Shown here piece after piece: positions 1 to 5,881 of a DNA stretch of 15,278 nucleotides (positions are counted from its first letter, which is position 1; each line of letters starts with the position of its first letter). The notes beneath the pieces were generated by a model. It saw only the letters and a list, made by a program, of their open reading frames with translations, was not told where the DNA came from and ran no database searches. This stretch comes from an uncultured Actinomycetes bacterium (lineage in GTDB: Bacteria > Actinomycetota > CALGFH01), in assembly GCA_937881255.1 (NCBI GenBank), contig CALGFH010000311.1, forward strand, positions 1 through 15,278, in the 5' to 3' direction. The translations under genes were made by a program, and so were the position numbers.

Positions 1-1
1 G

Positions 2-478
2 TACTCGGGGCCCGACGACGACGCCACCGCGACCACGGCCGCCCAGAGCGAGCCCTTGGCCGCCCCGGCCCGCGCACCCGACCCGGCCACCGGGGTCGTG
101 ACCATCCCTGACGGCCCACCGCCATCCGGCACCACCAAGCCTGCCCCCCGGCCGCGTATCGCCGGGTTCGGCAGCGAGCCGGTCCTGCCCAAGGAAGGCG
201 CGTTCTGGCGGCTGTCGCCCGGCGCCGGCCTCGTCACCTTCGTGCTCGACGCCCAGCACGCCACCAGGGTCGAGTTCTGGCTCACCCCGACCGGCACCGG
301 CACCGCCGACCTCGCCCGCCGGATCGGCCAGGACAGCAACGGCCGCGACGGCTGGCTGTTCAACTGGCACTACCCGGACGAGCCCATCCTCGGCCACCTG
401 ACCGTCAAGGCCGTCGGCCCCGGCGGCACCGCCGAGCAGACGGTCGGCGTCTACCACGACCCGCCCGAGCAGCCCTGA
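2..478 (+). CDS. C-terminal part of an unidentified protein, probably exported (5' end outside window)
   Basis: The reading frame is open from the first bases of the window, so the gene starts upstream; the TTG at 56 is only an in-frame codon and not a convincing start. About 158 residues are visible. The first ~55 are rich in Pro, Ala, Thr and Asp and look like a flexible linker. The last ~105, from about RIAGFGSEPVL onward, alternate hydrophobic and polar residues (FWRLSPGAG, VTFVLDAQ, VEFWLTP, LTVKAVGPGG) and look like a beta-sandwich or Ig-like domain. Codon third positions are almost all G/C, supporting coding. No catalytic motif is seen. The linker-plus-beta-domain layout suggests a surface or secreted protein, but the N-terminus that would show a signal peptide is missing. 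Function unknown. The stop codon lies just before a strong hairpin shared with the convergent flavoprotein gene. Confidence 0.7.
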   Translation, partial: YSGPDDDATATTAAQSEPLAAPARAPDPATGVVTIPDGPPPSGTTKPAPRPRIAGFGSEPVLPKEGAFWRLSPGAGLVTFVLDAQHATRVEFWLTPTGTGTADLARRIGQDSNGRDGWLFNWHYPDEPILGHLTVKAVGPGGTAEQTVGVYHDPPEQP

Positions 479-490
479 CCCAGCTCGACC

Positions 491-528
491 AGCGACCGGG
501 CCGCGCCCCACCACGCGGCCCGGTCGCT
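491..528. terminator. Bidirectional terminator-like hairpin between convergent genes
   Basis: A perfect 15-bp inverted repeat (left arm 491-505, right arm 514-528) encloses the 8-base loop CCCCACCA. It fills almost all the space between the stop of the upstream plus-strand gene (478) and the stop of the minus-strand flavoprotein gene, whose last base it shares. No T-run follows on either strand, which is common for GC-rich actinobacterial hairpins. Its position between two convergent stops makes bidirectional termination the natural reading; this is inference from structure. Confidence 0.75.
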
Positions 529-2192
529 CACGTCCGGCCCAGGTACTGGTGGACCAGCTGGACGGCGACGGCGCCCTCGCCGACCGCCGAGGCGACCCGC
601 TTGACCGAGCGGTGGCGGACGTCGCCGGCCGCGAACACCCCGGGGATGCTGGTCTCCAGCAGCAGCGGGGGACGCTGCAGGGGCCAGCCGGCCGCGGTCC
701 CGCCGGGGCCGAGCAGGTCGTGGCCGGTCAGGATGTAGCCGCGGTCGTCGCGCTCGACCCCGGCCAGCCACTCGGTCCGGGGCTCGCCCCCGATCATCAC
801 GAACAGGGCCGCCGCCGGCACCTCCTCGATCGTCTCGGTGTCCCGGTGCCGCAGGACCAGGCCCTCCAGCCGGTGGCCGCCCAGCCCGCCGACGACCTGG
901 GTGCGCAGCCGCACGGTCACGCTCGAGGCCTGCTCGAGCTCCTGGATCAGGTACTCGGACATGCTCTTGGCCAGGTCGGGCCCGCGGACCAGCAGGGTCA
1001 CCGTGGCCGCGTGCTTGGCCAGGTGGAGGGCGGCCTGGCCGGCCGAGTTGCCGGCCCCGACCACGAACACGTCCTGGCCCTCCATCGCCCTGGCCTCGGC
1101 CCCGGCCGCCCCATAGAACACCCCGGCGCCGACGAGCGCCTCCAGCTCGGGCACGCCCAGGCGGCGCCACGACACCCCGGAGGCGACCACCACCGCCTCG
1201 GCGCTGACCTCGCTCCCCTCCGAGAGCCGGACCAGGCGCCGGGGACCGTCGGCCCGCAGCCCGGTGGCCCGCTGGGCCAGGACCAGATTGGCCCCGAACA
1301 GCCAGGCCTGCTCCAGCGCCCGGTTGGCCAGGTCACCGCCGCCGATGCCGCGCGGGAAGCCCAGGTAGTTGCGGATCATGGCCGAGGTCCCGGCCTGCCC
1401 GCCGGCCACCTGCGGCTCCACCACCAGCGTGTCCAGGCCCTCGGAGGCGGCGTAGACGGCCGCGGCCAGCCCGGCCGGCCCGGCCCCGACGATCACCAGG
1501 TCGTAGGACCCGGCTCCCGGGCTGGTCCCGAACCCGAGCGCCTCGGCCAGCTCGGCGTCCGAGGGGTCGACGAACACCTGGCCGCTGTGGAACAGCACCA
1601 CCGGCAGCCGCGAGCCGTCCTCGTCGGCCTCCTCCAGCAGCCGCCGCCCGGCGGCCGTCTCCGCCTGGTACCAGCCGTGGGGGATGCCCATCCGGGTCAG
1701 CATGTCCCGCAGCTCGTGGGAGCGGGTCCCCCAGCGGGGCCCGACGATCCGGATCCCCTCGAAGCTCGGCCCCTGCGACGGCACCCAGTCGGCCAGGACC
1801 TGGCTGATCGGCAGGTCCAGGAACCGGGCCACCGGCAGCCAGGGCTCGAACAGGTAGGTGTCGATCTGCCCCAGGGTCATGGCCCGCACGGCCGGGTTGG
1901 CCGGCGTCCACTCCCGCCGCCCCACCAGCAGCACCCGCTTGGCCGACGGGTGCAGGTCATGGGCCTTGAGCAGCAGCGTCACCCCGGGCAGCTCGGCCAT
2001 CCGCTGGCCGGCCACCACCAGGGCGACCTCCTGGCCGTCGCGGGCCAGCCCCGCCAGCGCCTCCAGGGCCGCCCCGGGCGAGGTCCCGGTCAGGACCCGG
2101 TGGTCGGTCCCGAAGCGCCGCTCCAGGTCGCCGGCCAGCGCCGCCAGCACCTTGGGCCGGTCGTCGACCAGGAACAGGATCGGGTGGGTCAT
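528..2192 (-). CDS. Fused receiver-like / glutaredoxin-like / thioredoxin-reductase-like flavoprotein without cysteines
   Basis: The 554-residue protein has three parts. Residues 4-120 resemble a response-regulator receiver: the acidic pair D10-D11 is kept, but the phosphoacceptor position is Ala61/Gly62 and the conserved Lys before Pro117 is Glu116. Residues 146-220 resemble a glutaredoxin fold (IRIVGPRWGT, LPVVLFHSG) without the CxxC. Residues 229-550 are a thioredoxin-reductase fold: FAD motif GAGPAG (236-241), NAD(P) motif GAGNSAG (379-385) and the C-terminal FAD motif FAAGDV (520-525). The reductase CxxC aligns with GAAG (361-364), and the whole protein has no Cys. Databases hold a recognised family of fused response regulator/thioredoxin-disulfide reductases; this member should bind FAD and NAD(P)H but cannot do dithiol chemistry itself. 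A role as NAD(P)H oxidase, electron donor or redox sensor is inference. It is second in an operon, 8 bp after the SDR stop. The ATG has no strong SD, so coupling to the SDR is likely. Confidence 0.88.
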   Translation of the reverse strand: MTHPILFLVDDRPKVLAALAGDLERRFGTDHRVLTGTSPGAALEALAGLARDGQEVALVVAGQRMAELPGVTLLLKAHDLHPSAKRVLLVGRREWTPANPAVRAMTLGQIDTYLFEPWLPVARFLDLPISQVLADWVPSQGPSFEGIRIVGPRWGTRSHELRDMLTRMGIPHGWYQAETAAGRRLLEEADEDGSRLPVVLFHSGQVFVDPSDAELAEALGFGTSPGAGSYDLVIVGAGPAGLAAAVYAASEGLDTLVVEPQVAGGQAGTSAMIRNYLGFPRGIGGGDLANRALEQAWLFGANLVLAQRATGLRADGPRRLVRLSEGSEVSAEAVVVASGVSWRRLGVPELEALVGAGVFYGAAGAEARAMEGQDVFVVGAGNSAGQAALHLAKHAATVTLLVRGPDLAKSMSEYLIQELEQASSVTVRLRTQVVGGLGGHRLEGLVLRHRDTETIEEVPAAALFVMIGGEPRTEWLAGVERDDRGYILTGHDLLGPGGTAAGWPLQRPPLLLETSIPGVFAAGDVRHRSVKRVASAVGEGAVAVQLVHQYLGRT

Positions 2193-2200
2193 GCGCCCGT

Positions 2201-2983
2201 TCAGATGGCCGACCAGCCGCCGTCGGAGGGGAGGATGGCCCCGTTGACGTTGCTGGCGTCGTCGCTGAGCAGCCAGGTGATGGTGGCGGCGAGCTGGTCG
2301 GCGCTGGCCACCGGCGGGATCATGGTCTGCATGAGCGGGCCGAGGACGCCGGCGGCGTGCTGGGACTTGAAGGGCGCCTCGATCTGGGTGGCCACCGGCC
2401 CGGGGGCGACGGCGTTGGCCCGGATGCCGTCGCCCTTGTAGAACACGGCCGTGCTCTTGGTGAGGCCGTTCACCGCGTGCTTGGAGGCGGTGTAGGCGAC
2501 CCCGGAGGCCGAGGCGCGCAGGCTGGCCTCGGAGGAGACGTTGACGATCGCGCCGCCGCCGGCGGCCAGCATCAGCGGCAGCACGGCCCGGGTGAGGCGC
2601 ATGGGGGCGGTCAGGTTGACCGCGAACACCCGCTCCCAGGTGGCGTCGTCGACCTCGGCCGGGGGCAGGAAGGCGTCCATGATCCCGGCCACGTTGGCCA
2701 GGGCGTCGACCCGGTCGCCGGCGGCGGCCATGACCGCCTCCAGGCCCTCGTCGGTGGTGATGTCGCCGGTCACCGGGTGAAGGTCGAGGTCGGGGAACTC
2801 GGCGGTGAGCTGCTCCAGGCGGTCGGCCGCGATGTCGGCGGCCACGACCCGGGCGCCCTCCCGGGCCAGGCGCAGGGCGGTGGCGCGCCCGATGCCGGAG
2901 CCGGCCCCGGTCACGATGGCGGTCCGGCCGGCGAAGCGGCCGGGGGTGAAGGGCGGTGGGGGGGCCTCGCTGGCGCTGGACAT
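2201..2983 (-). CDS. Classical short-chain dehydrogenase/reductase (SDR)
   Basis: A 260-residue NAD(P)-dependent oxidoreductase with every classical SDR motif: TGAGSGIG (25-32) for the cofactor, NVAG (97-100), catalytic Ser151, and Tyr164/Lys168 in YTASK. Asp50 at the end of the second beta strand suggests NAD(H) rather than NADP(H). The C-terminus, ending in SDGGWSAI, is typical of the family. The start at 2983 is preferred over the in-frame upstream start at 3025 because GAGGAG lies 9 bases before it; the upstream start would only add 14 residues. The substrate cannot be predicted. It is first in a two-gene operon with the receiver/TrxR-like flavoprotein 8 bp downstream, and divergent from the small acidic protein gene. 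The pairing may mean shared NAD(P)H redox metabolism, which is inference. Confidence 0.92.
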   Translation of the reverse strand: MSSASEAPPPPFTPGRFAGRTAIVTGAGSGIGRATALRLAREGARVVAADIAADRLEQLTAEFPDLDLHPVTGDITTDEGLEAVMAAAGDRVDALANVAGIMDAFLPPAEVDDATWERVFAVNLTAPMRLTRAVLPLMLAAGGGAIVNVSSEASLRASASGVAYTASKHAVNGLTKSTAVFYKGDGIRANAVAPGPVATQIEAPFKSQHAAGVLGPLMQTMIPPVASADQLAATITWLLSDDASNVNGAILPSDGGWSAI

Positions 2984-3109
2984 GACGGGGAGCTCCTCAC
3001 GCGGGATGGCGGCGGACGCCGTCAATTACAGCACGGTGCCGGTTTCCGGCCGGGCCTGTCGGGGCAGGGGAGCGGCGTCGGAGCGGTTCGGAACCGGGAG
3101 GTGGCGATC
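2984..3109. promoter_or_regulatory. Divergent intergenic control region with a 13-bp palindrome
   Basis: These 126 bp separate the minus-strand SDR start (2983) from the plus-strand acidic-protein start (3110), so they must hold promoters for both. The only AT-rich patch is at 3023-3030; read on the minus strand it gives TGTAATTG, a possible -10 for the SDR operon, but no convincing -35 is seen. A palindrome, CGGTTC-G-GAACCG (3084-3096), lies just before the GGAGGTG ribosome-binding site of the acidic gene. It could be an operator or a small hairpin near the translation start. No sigma-type -10/-35 pair is clear for the plus direction. Confidence 0.35.
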
Positions 3110-3346
3110 GTGGGTGTGGGGCCGGACGACAGCTGGGAGGACCGGGACGAGACCCGGACCGAGGATGCCGGGTTGCCCGAGCACGAGCGGGACGAGAGCC
3201 GCCGGTCGGGGGGGACGACCTTCGAGGACGACGCGGCCGAGGTCGCCAACCTGAGCGACTCCGGGCTGAGCGAGGAGGGGCTGCCCGCCCACGAGGACGA
3301 CTCGCGCCAGACCGAGGACACCGGGACGGGCGAGCAGAACCCCTGA
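3110..3346 (+). CDS. Small acidic, probably disordered protein of unknown function
   Basis: A 78-residue protein read from GTG 3110, with GGAGGTG ending about 7 bases upstream; in-frame GTG 3101 is a weaker alternative because it overlaps that SD. By my count it has 12 Asp and 13 Glu against 6 Arg and no Lys, for a net charge near -19. It has almost no hydrophobic core (one Trp, one Phe, a few Leu), so an intrinsically disordered protein is likely. The frame is real rather than a shadow: nearly every codon ends in G or C, the translation makes a coherent acidic chain, and it ends inside a terminator hairpin. I recognise no family. The repeated acidic clusters (EDRDE, FEDDAAE, AHEDDS) could suit a metal-, DNA-mimic or chaperone-type role, but nothing shows this. 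It is divergent from the SDR and convergent with the beta-hydroxyacid dehydrogenase gene. Confidence 0.65.
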   Translation: MGVGPDDSWEDRDETRTEDAGLPEHERDESRRSGGTTFEDDAAEVANLSDSGLSEEGLPAHEDDSRQTEDTGTGEQNP

Positions 3347-3364
3347 CCGGCGCGGCCGGTCAGG
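3342..3364. terminator. Compact bidirectional terminator hairpin containing both stop codons
   Basis: Arms CCTGACCGGC (3342-3351) and GCCGGTCAGG (3355-3364) pair perfectly over 10 bp around the loop GCG. The TGA of the plus-strand acidic gene (3344-3346) lies in the left arm, and the TGA of the minus-strand dehydrogenase (3360-3362, read as TCA on the plus strand) lies in the right arm. Only 13 bp separate the two coding regions. There is no T-tract. Confidence 0.7.
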
Positions 3365-4256
3365 CGGGGTCCGGGCCGGAGGAGCGCAGGTAGGTGGCCA
3401 GCTCGCTGAGGTCGTGGTCGCCAAGGCCGGCGGCGACGGCGGCCTGGACCACCCGGTGGTTGGTGGCCGCCTGCTCCATGGCGGCGCCCGACTGGGCGGC
3501 CAGGGCCAGGGCCAGCTCCAGGTCCTTCTCCACCAGGTCGAGGCTGAAGGCGACCGGCGGCCGGCCGGGGTGCTCGAACGCCTCCCGCTTGTAGTGGACG
3601 AAGGGGGCGGCGATGGCGCTGGCCGCGAACACCTCGTAGGCGGCCTCGCGGGCCACCCCGGCCCGCTCGGCCAGGACCAGGCCCTCGGCCAGGGCCAGGT
3701 TGAGGCCGTGCAGGATCGAGTTCACGGCCAGCTTCATCACCGCCCCCGAGCCCAGGCCGCCGACGTGGAAGATCTGCTTGGCCAGCGGGTCGAGCGCCGG
3801 GCGGGCCCGCTCCAGCACCTCCGGGTCGCCGCCGGCCATGATGGTGAGCTGGCCGGCCTCGACGGTGGAGACGCTGCCCGAGACCGGGGTGTCGAGCAGC
3901 GACGCCCGGCGGGCCTCGACCAGGGGCCGGAGGCGGTGCACGGTGCCCGGGTCGATGGTGCTGGACTCGCAGACCACCGTGCCCGGCTGGAGGCCGGCCA
4001 CGATCCCGTCGCGGCCGGTGTAGGCGGCCCCCACGGCGGCGTCGTCGGTCAGGGAGCTGAGCACCACCTGGGCGCCCTCGACGGCCTCGCGGGCGCTGGC
4101 CGCCACCACCGCCCCGGTGGCCTCGGCGACCGCCTCGGCCTTGGGCCGGGTCCGGTTGAACACCACCACCTCGACCCCGGCCCGGCGCAGCGTGCCGACC
4201 ATGGCCCCGCCCATGCGGCCGGCCCCGACGACCGCGACCCTCTGCCCCTCGCCCAT
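3360..4256 (-). CDS. Beta-hydroxyacid dehydrogenase (3-hydroxyisobutyrate dehydrogenase / tartronate semialdehyde reductase family)
   Basis: A 298-residue NAD(P)-dependent oxidoreductase that interconverts a beta-hydroxyacid and its semialdehyde or ketoacid. The dinucleotide motif GAGRMG (11-16) is followed by NRT (34-36), which favours NADP(H). The family substrate motif appears as DTPVSGS (122-128), the catalytic Lys as K175 in GSGAVMKLAVN with N179 beside it, and the C-terminal KDLELAL as residues 244-250. Length is normal for the family (about 290-300). The ATG start has GAGGGGG upstream. It is the last gene of the leftward operon, 13 bp after the SDR-like gene. In this context it probably handles a hydroxyacid or semialdehyde intermediate. 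A GlxR-like or imine-reductase-like activity is equally possible, as the exact substrate cannot be told from sequence. Confidence 0.9.
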   Translation of the reverse strand: MGEGQRVAVVGAGRMGGAMVGTLRRAGVEVVVFNRTRPKAEAVAEATGAVVAASAREAVEGAQVVLSSLTDDAAVGAAYTGRDGIVAGLQPGTVVCESSTIDPGTVHRLRPLVEARRASLLDTPVSGSVSTVEAGQLTIMAGGDPEVLERARPALDPLAKQIFHVGGLGSGAVMKLAVNSILHGLNLALAEGLVLAERAGVAREAAYEVFAASAIAAPFVHYKREAFEHPGRPPVAFSLDLVEKDLELALALAAQSGAAMEQAATNHRVVQAAVAAGLGDHDLSELATYLRSSGPDPA

Positions 4257-4269
4257 TCCGTCCGCCCCC

Positions 4270-4974
4270 TCAGAGCAGCAGCCAGCCTCCGTCGACGGCC
4301 AGGTTGACGCCGTTCACCGACCGGTTCTCGAGCAGGAACACCACCGCCCCGACCACATCCTCCATGGTCACCAGCCGTCCCCCCGGGGTCCGGTTGCGGA
4401 CCGGCTCCAGCGCCGCCTCGCCCTTGGCGCTCCAGTAGGGGCTGTCGCCGACGATCCCGGGGTGGACGGCGTTGCAGCGGACCGGGGCCAGCTCGACGGC
4501 CAGCGAGTGGACCAGCCCGGTGACGCCGCCGTTGACCGTCGACACCATGGTCGAGCCCGGGTAGGGGCGGTCCATGGCCCGCCCCCCGAACAGCACCACC
4601 GCGCCGTCGTCGTCCATCCGCGGGACCAGCTGGTGGACCACCTCGGTGTAGCCGATCAGCTTGAGGGTGGCCAGGCGGGTCGCGCCCTCCAGGTCGAAGG
4701 AGCGGACCCTGTTCTCGTCCCGCTCGATCGCGGCCAGGACCAGGTGGCCGACCCGCTCGACCCCGGCCAGCCGCTCGGCCAGCTGGTCCGGCTCGGCCAG
4801 GTCGAGGGCGATGCCCCTGGCCTTGCCGCCGAGGTCGGCGGCGACGGCGTCGGCCCGCTGCCGCTCGCGGCCCGACAGCACGACCTCGCGGCCCTGGTCG
4901 GCGTAGTGGCGGGCCACCTCCAGGCCCAGCCCCTGGGTCCCCCCGACCACGACGACCGCTCCCTGCTCCGGCAT
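4270..4974 (-). CDS. Atypical SDR-fold protein lacking the catalytic Ser-Tyr-Lys
   Basis: The 234-residue protein keeps the SDR Rossmann fold: GGTQGLG (11-17), SGR (34-36, suggesting NADP), the LAVELAPVRCNAVHPG block (158-173) and the VDGGW ending. The residues that do chemistry in classical SDRs are gone. Lys of YxxxK aligns with Asn148, Tyr with Val144, Ser with Gly131, and NNAG with LVLAA (78-82). An atypical SDR subgroup with Asn in place of the catalytic Lys is common in actinobacteria and proteobacteria, so this is unlikely to be a recent mutation. It may use other residues, act as a non-oxidoreductase (lyase or isomerase), or be a binding subunit. The start is fixed by GAAAGGAG (4981-4988), 6 bases before the ATG. 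It sits 19 bp after the bicupin stop, within the leftward operon. Confidence 0.85.
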   Translation of the reverse strand: MPEQGAVVVVGGTQGLGLEVARHYADQGREVVLSGRERQRADAVAADLGGKARGIALDLAEPDQLAERLAGVERVGHLVLAAIERDENRVRSFDLEGATRLATLKLIGYTEVVHQLVPRMDDDGAVVLFGGRAMDRPYPGSTMVSTVNGGVTGLVHSLAVELAPVRCNAVHPGIVGDSPYWSAKGEAALEPVRNRTPGGRLVTMEDVVGAVVFLLENRSVNGVNLAVDGGWLLL

Positions 4975-4993
4975 GGCAAGCTCCTTTCGGCGA

Positions 4994-5881
4994 TCAGGCG
5001 AGGGCGTCGCGCAGGTAGTCCCAGTCGCGGGTGAACCGGTAGGAGTGGCGGGACGGCGGCTGCGGGGCCTGGGTCTCCAGCCAGCGCACCGGCCGGTCGG
5101 CCGGGTTGGAGAAGCCGTGGACGCAGCCGACCCCGGCCCAGGCGACGTCGCCCGGGGTCAGGCGGTGGACGTCGCCGTCGAAGCTGGCGTCGACCTCGCC
5201 CTCCAGCACCAGGTAGGTCTCCTCCAGCGGGTGGTCGTGGGTGCCGGCCACCCCGCCGGGCTCGTACTGGACCATGAACATGGTCTGGAGCTGGGCCCCG
5301 AGGTCGCTGTCGACCATCATCTTCACGGTGATGCCGCTGTAGACCAGCAGGGCGGTGCGCATGCTGGCCGACACGGCCAGCTGGTCCTGGGTCTGGCGGC
5401 CCGGGTCCATGTTGGCCGGGTCGATGTGGCCGAAGGACCGGGTCCGGGGGTCGCGCACGTCCACCGGCACCGGGTCGCCGGCGGGAAGCGCCGGCACGAG
5501 GAAGGTGTCGTCGCCGAAGCGGGCCCGGGGCTGGGGGGCGAGCATGTCGGCCCAGCGGGCCGGGCCCGGCCCAGGGTTGCGGGCGGCGTGGGCCAGCCCC
5601 ACCGGGACCAGGCCGTAGTCGCCCGGGCCGAGCTGCACCGAGCCCTCGGCGGTGTCCAGGACGAGGCGGCCCTCGAGCACGAACACGCTCTCCTCGAAGG
5701 AGTGGACGTGGGCGTCCACCCGCCCGCCCGGCTCCAGGTCGCAGATCCCGAAGCCGGTGTGGGCGGCGGCGGCCTCGCCGACCACCGCCCAGCGGCGGAA
5801 CCCGGCGCTGTGGGCGGCGAACGGCCCGGGCACGACCGGGTCGGCCTCGCCGGCCCGGGCCACCAGGTACCTGGAGGTCAT
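4994..5881 (-). CDS. Bicupin protein with two complete metal sites
   Basis: A 295-residue protein with two cupin beta-barrels. The N-terminal barrel has HVHSFEE (likely ligands H58, H60, E64) and H98 followed by N102. The C-terminal barrel has HDHPLEE (H215, H217, E221) and H255 followed by N259. Both sites are therefore intact, while in many bicupins only one is. The architecture matches ureidoglycine aminohydrolase (AllE-type), gentisate/oxalate-type and unassigned bicupins; I cannot choose among them. A role as metal-dependent hydrolase, isomerase or dioxygenase in the pathway of this operon is inference. The ATG overlaps the stop of the upstream amidohydrolase as ATGA (5878-5881), so the two are translationally coupled and probably stoichiometric. 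No signal peptide, so cytoplasmic. Confidence 0.87.
   Translation of the reverse strand: MTSRYLVARAGEADPVVPGPFAAHSAGFRRWAVVGEAAAAHTGFGICDLEPGGRVDAHVHSFEESVFVLEGRLVLDTAEGSVQLGPGDYGLVPVGLAHAARNPGPGPARWADMLAPQPRARFGDDTFLVPALPAGDPVPVDVRDPRTRSFGHIDPANMDPGRQTQDQLAVSASMRTALLVYSGITVKMMVDSDLGAQLQTMFMVQYEPGGVAGTHDHPLEETYLVLEGEVDASFDGDVHRLTPGDVAWAGVGCVHGFSNPADRPVRWLETQAPQPPSRHSYRFTRDWDYLRDALA

Noticed and set aside
528..2192. The flavoprotein as the missing E3 (dihydrolipoamide dehydrogenase) for the E1 pair
   Set aside because: It belongs to the thioredoxin-reductase-like group, has no redox cysteines and sits in a different operon over 7 kb away.
549..2441. A 630-residue plus-strand open frame opposite the flavoprotein gene
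   Set aside because: Its translation is a low-complexity mix of Gly, Pro, Gln, Arg, Ala and His with no domain, as expected from the antisense of a GC-rich gene. The minus strand encodes a clear flavoprotein.
2357..3109. Long upstream extension of the acidic protein frame, opposite the SDR gene
   Set aside because: The extension is Gly-rich antisense of the SDR; composition changes abruptly to acidic at about 3110, where an SD and GTG are present.
3022..3424. Two minus-strand open frames opposite the acidic gene
   Set aside because: They give Ser/Arg- or Pro/Arg-rich translations without motifs and overlap the well-formed dehydrogenase end. The plus frame has the coding bias, SD and terminator.
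4994..5881. Naming the bicupin ureidoglycine aminohydrolase (AllE)
   Set aside because: Architecture fits, but no allantoinase, allantoate amidohydrolase or other ureide genes of the known pathway are in the window.
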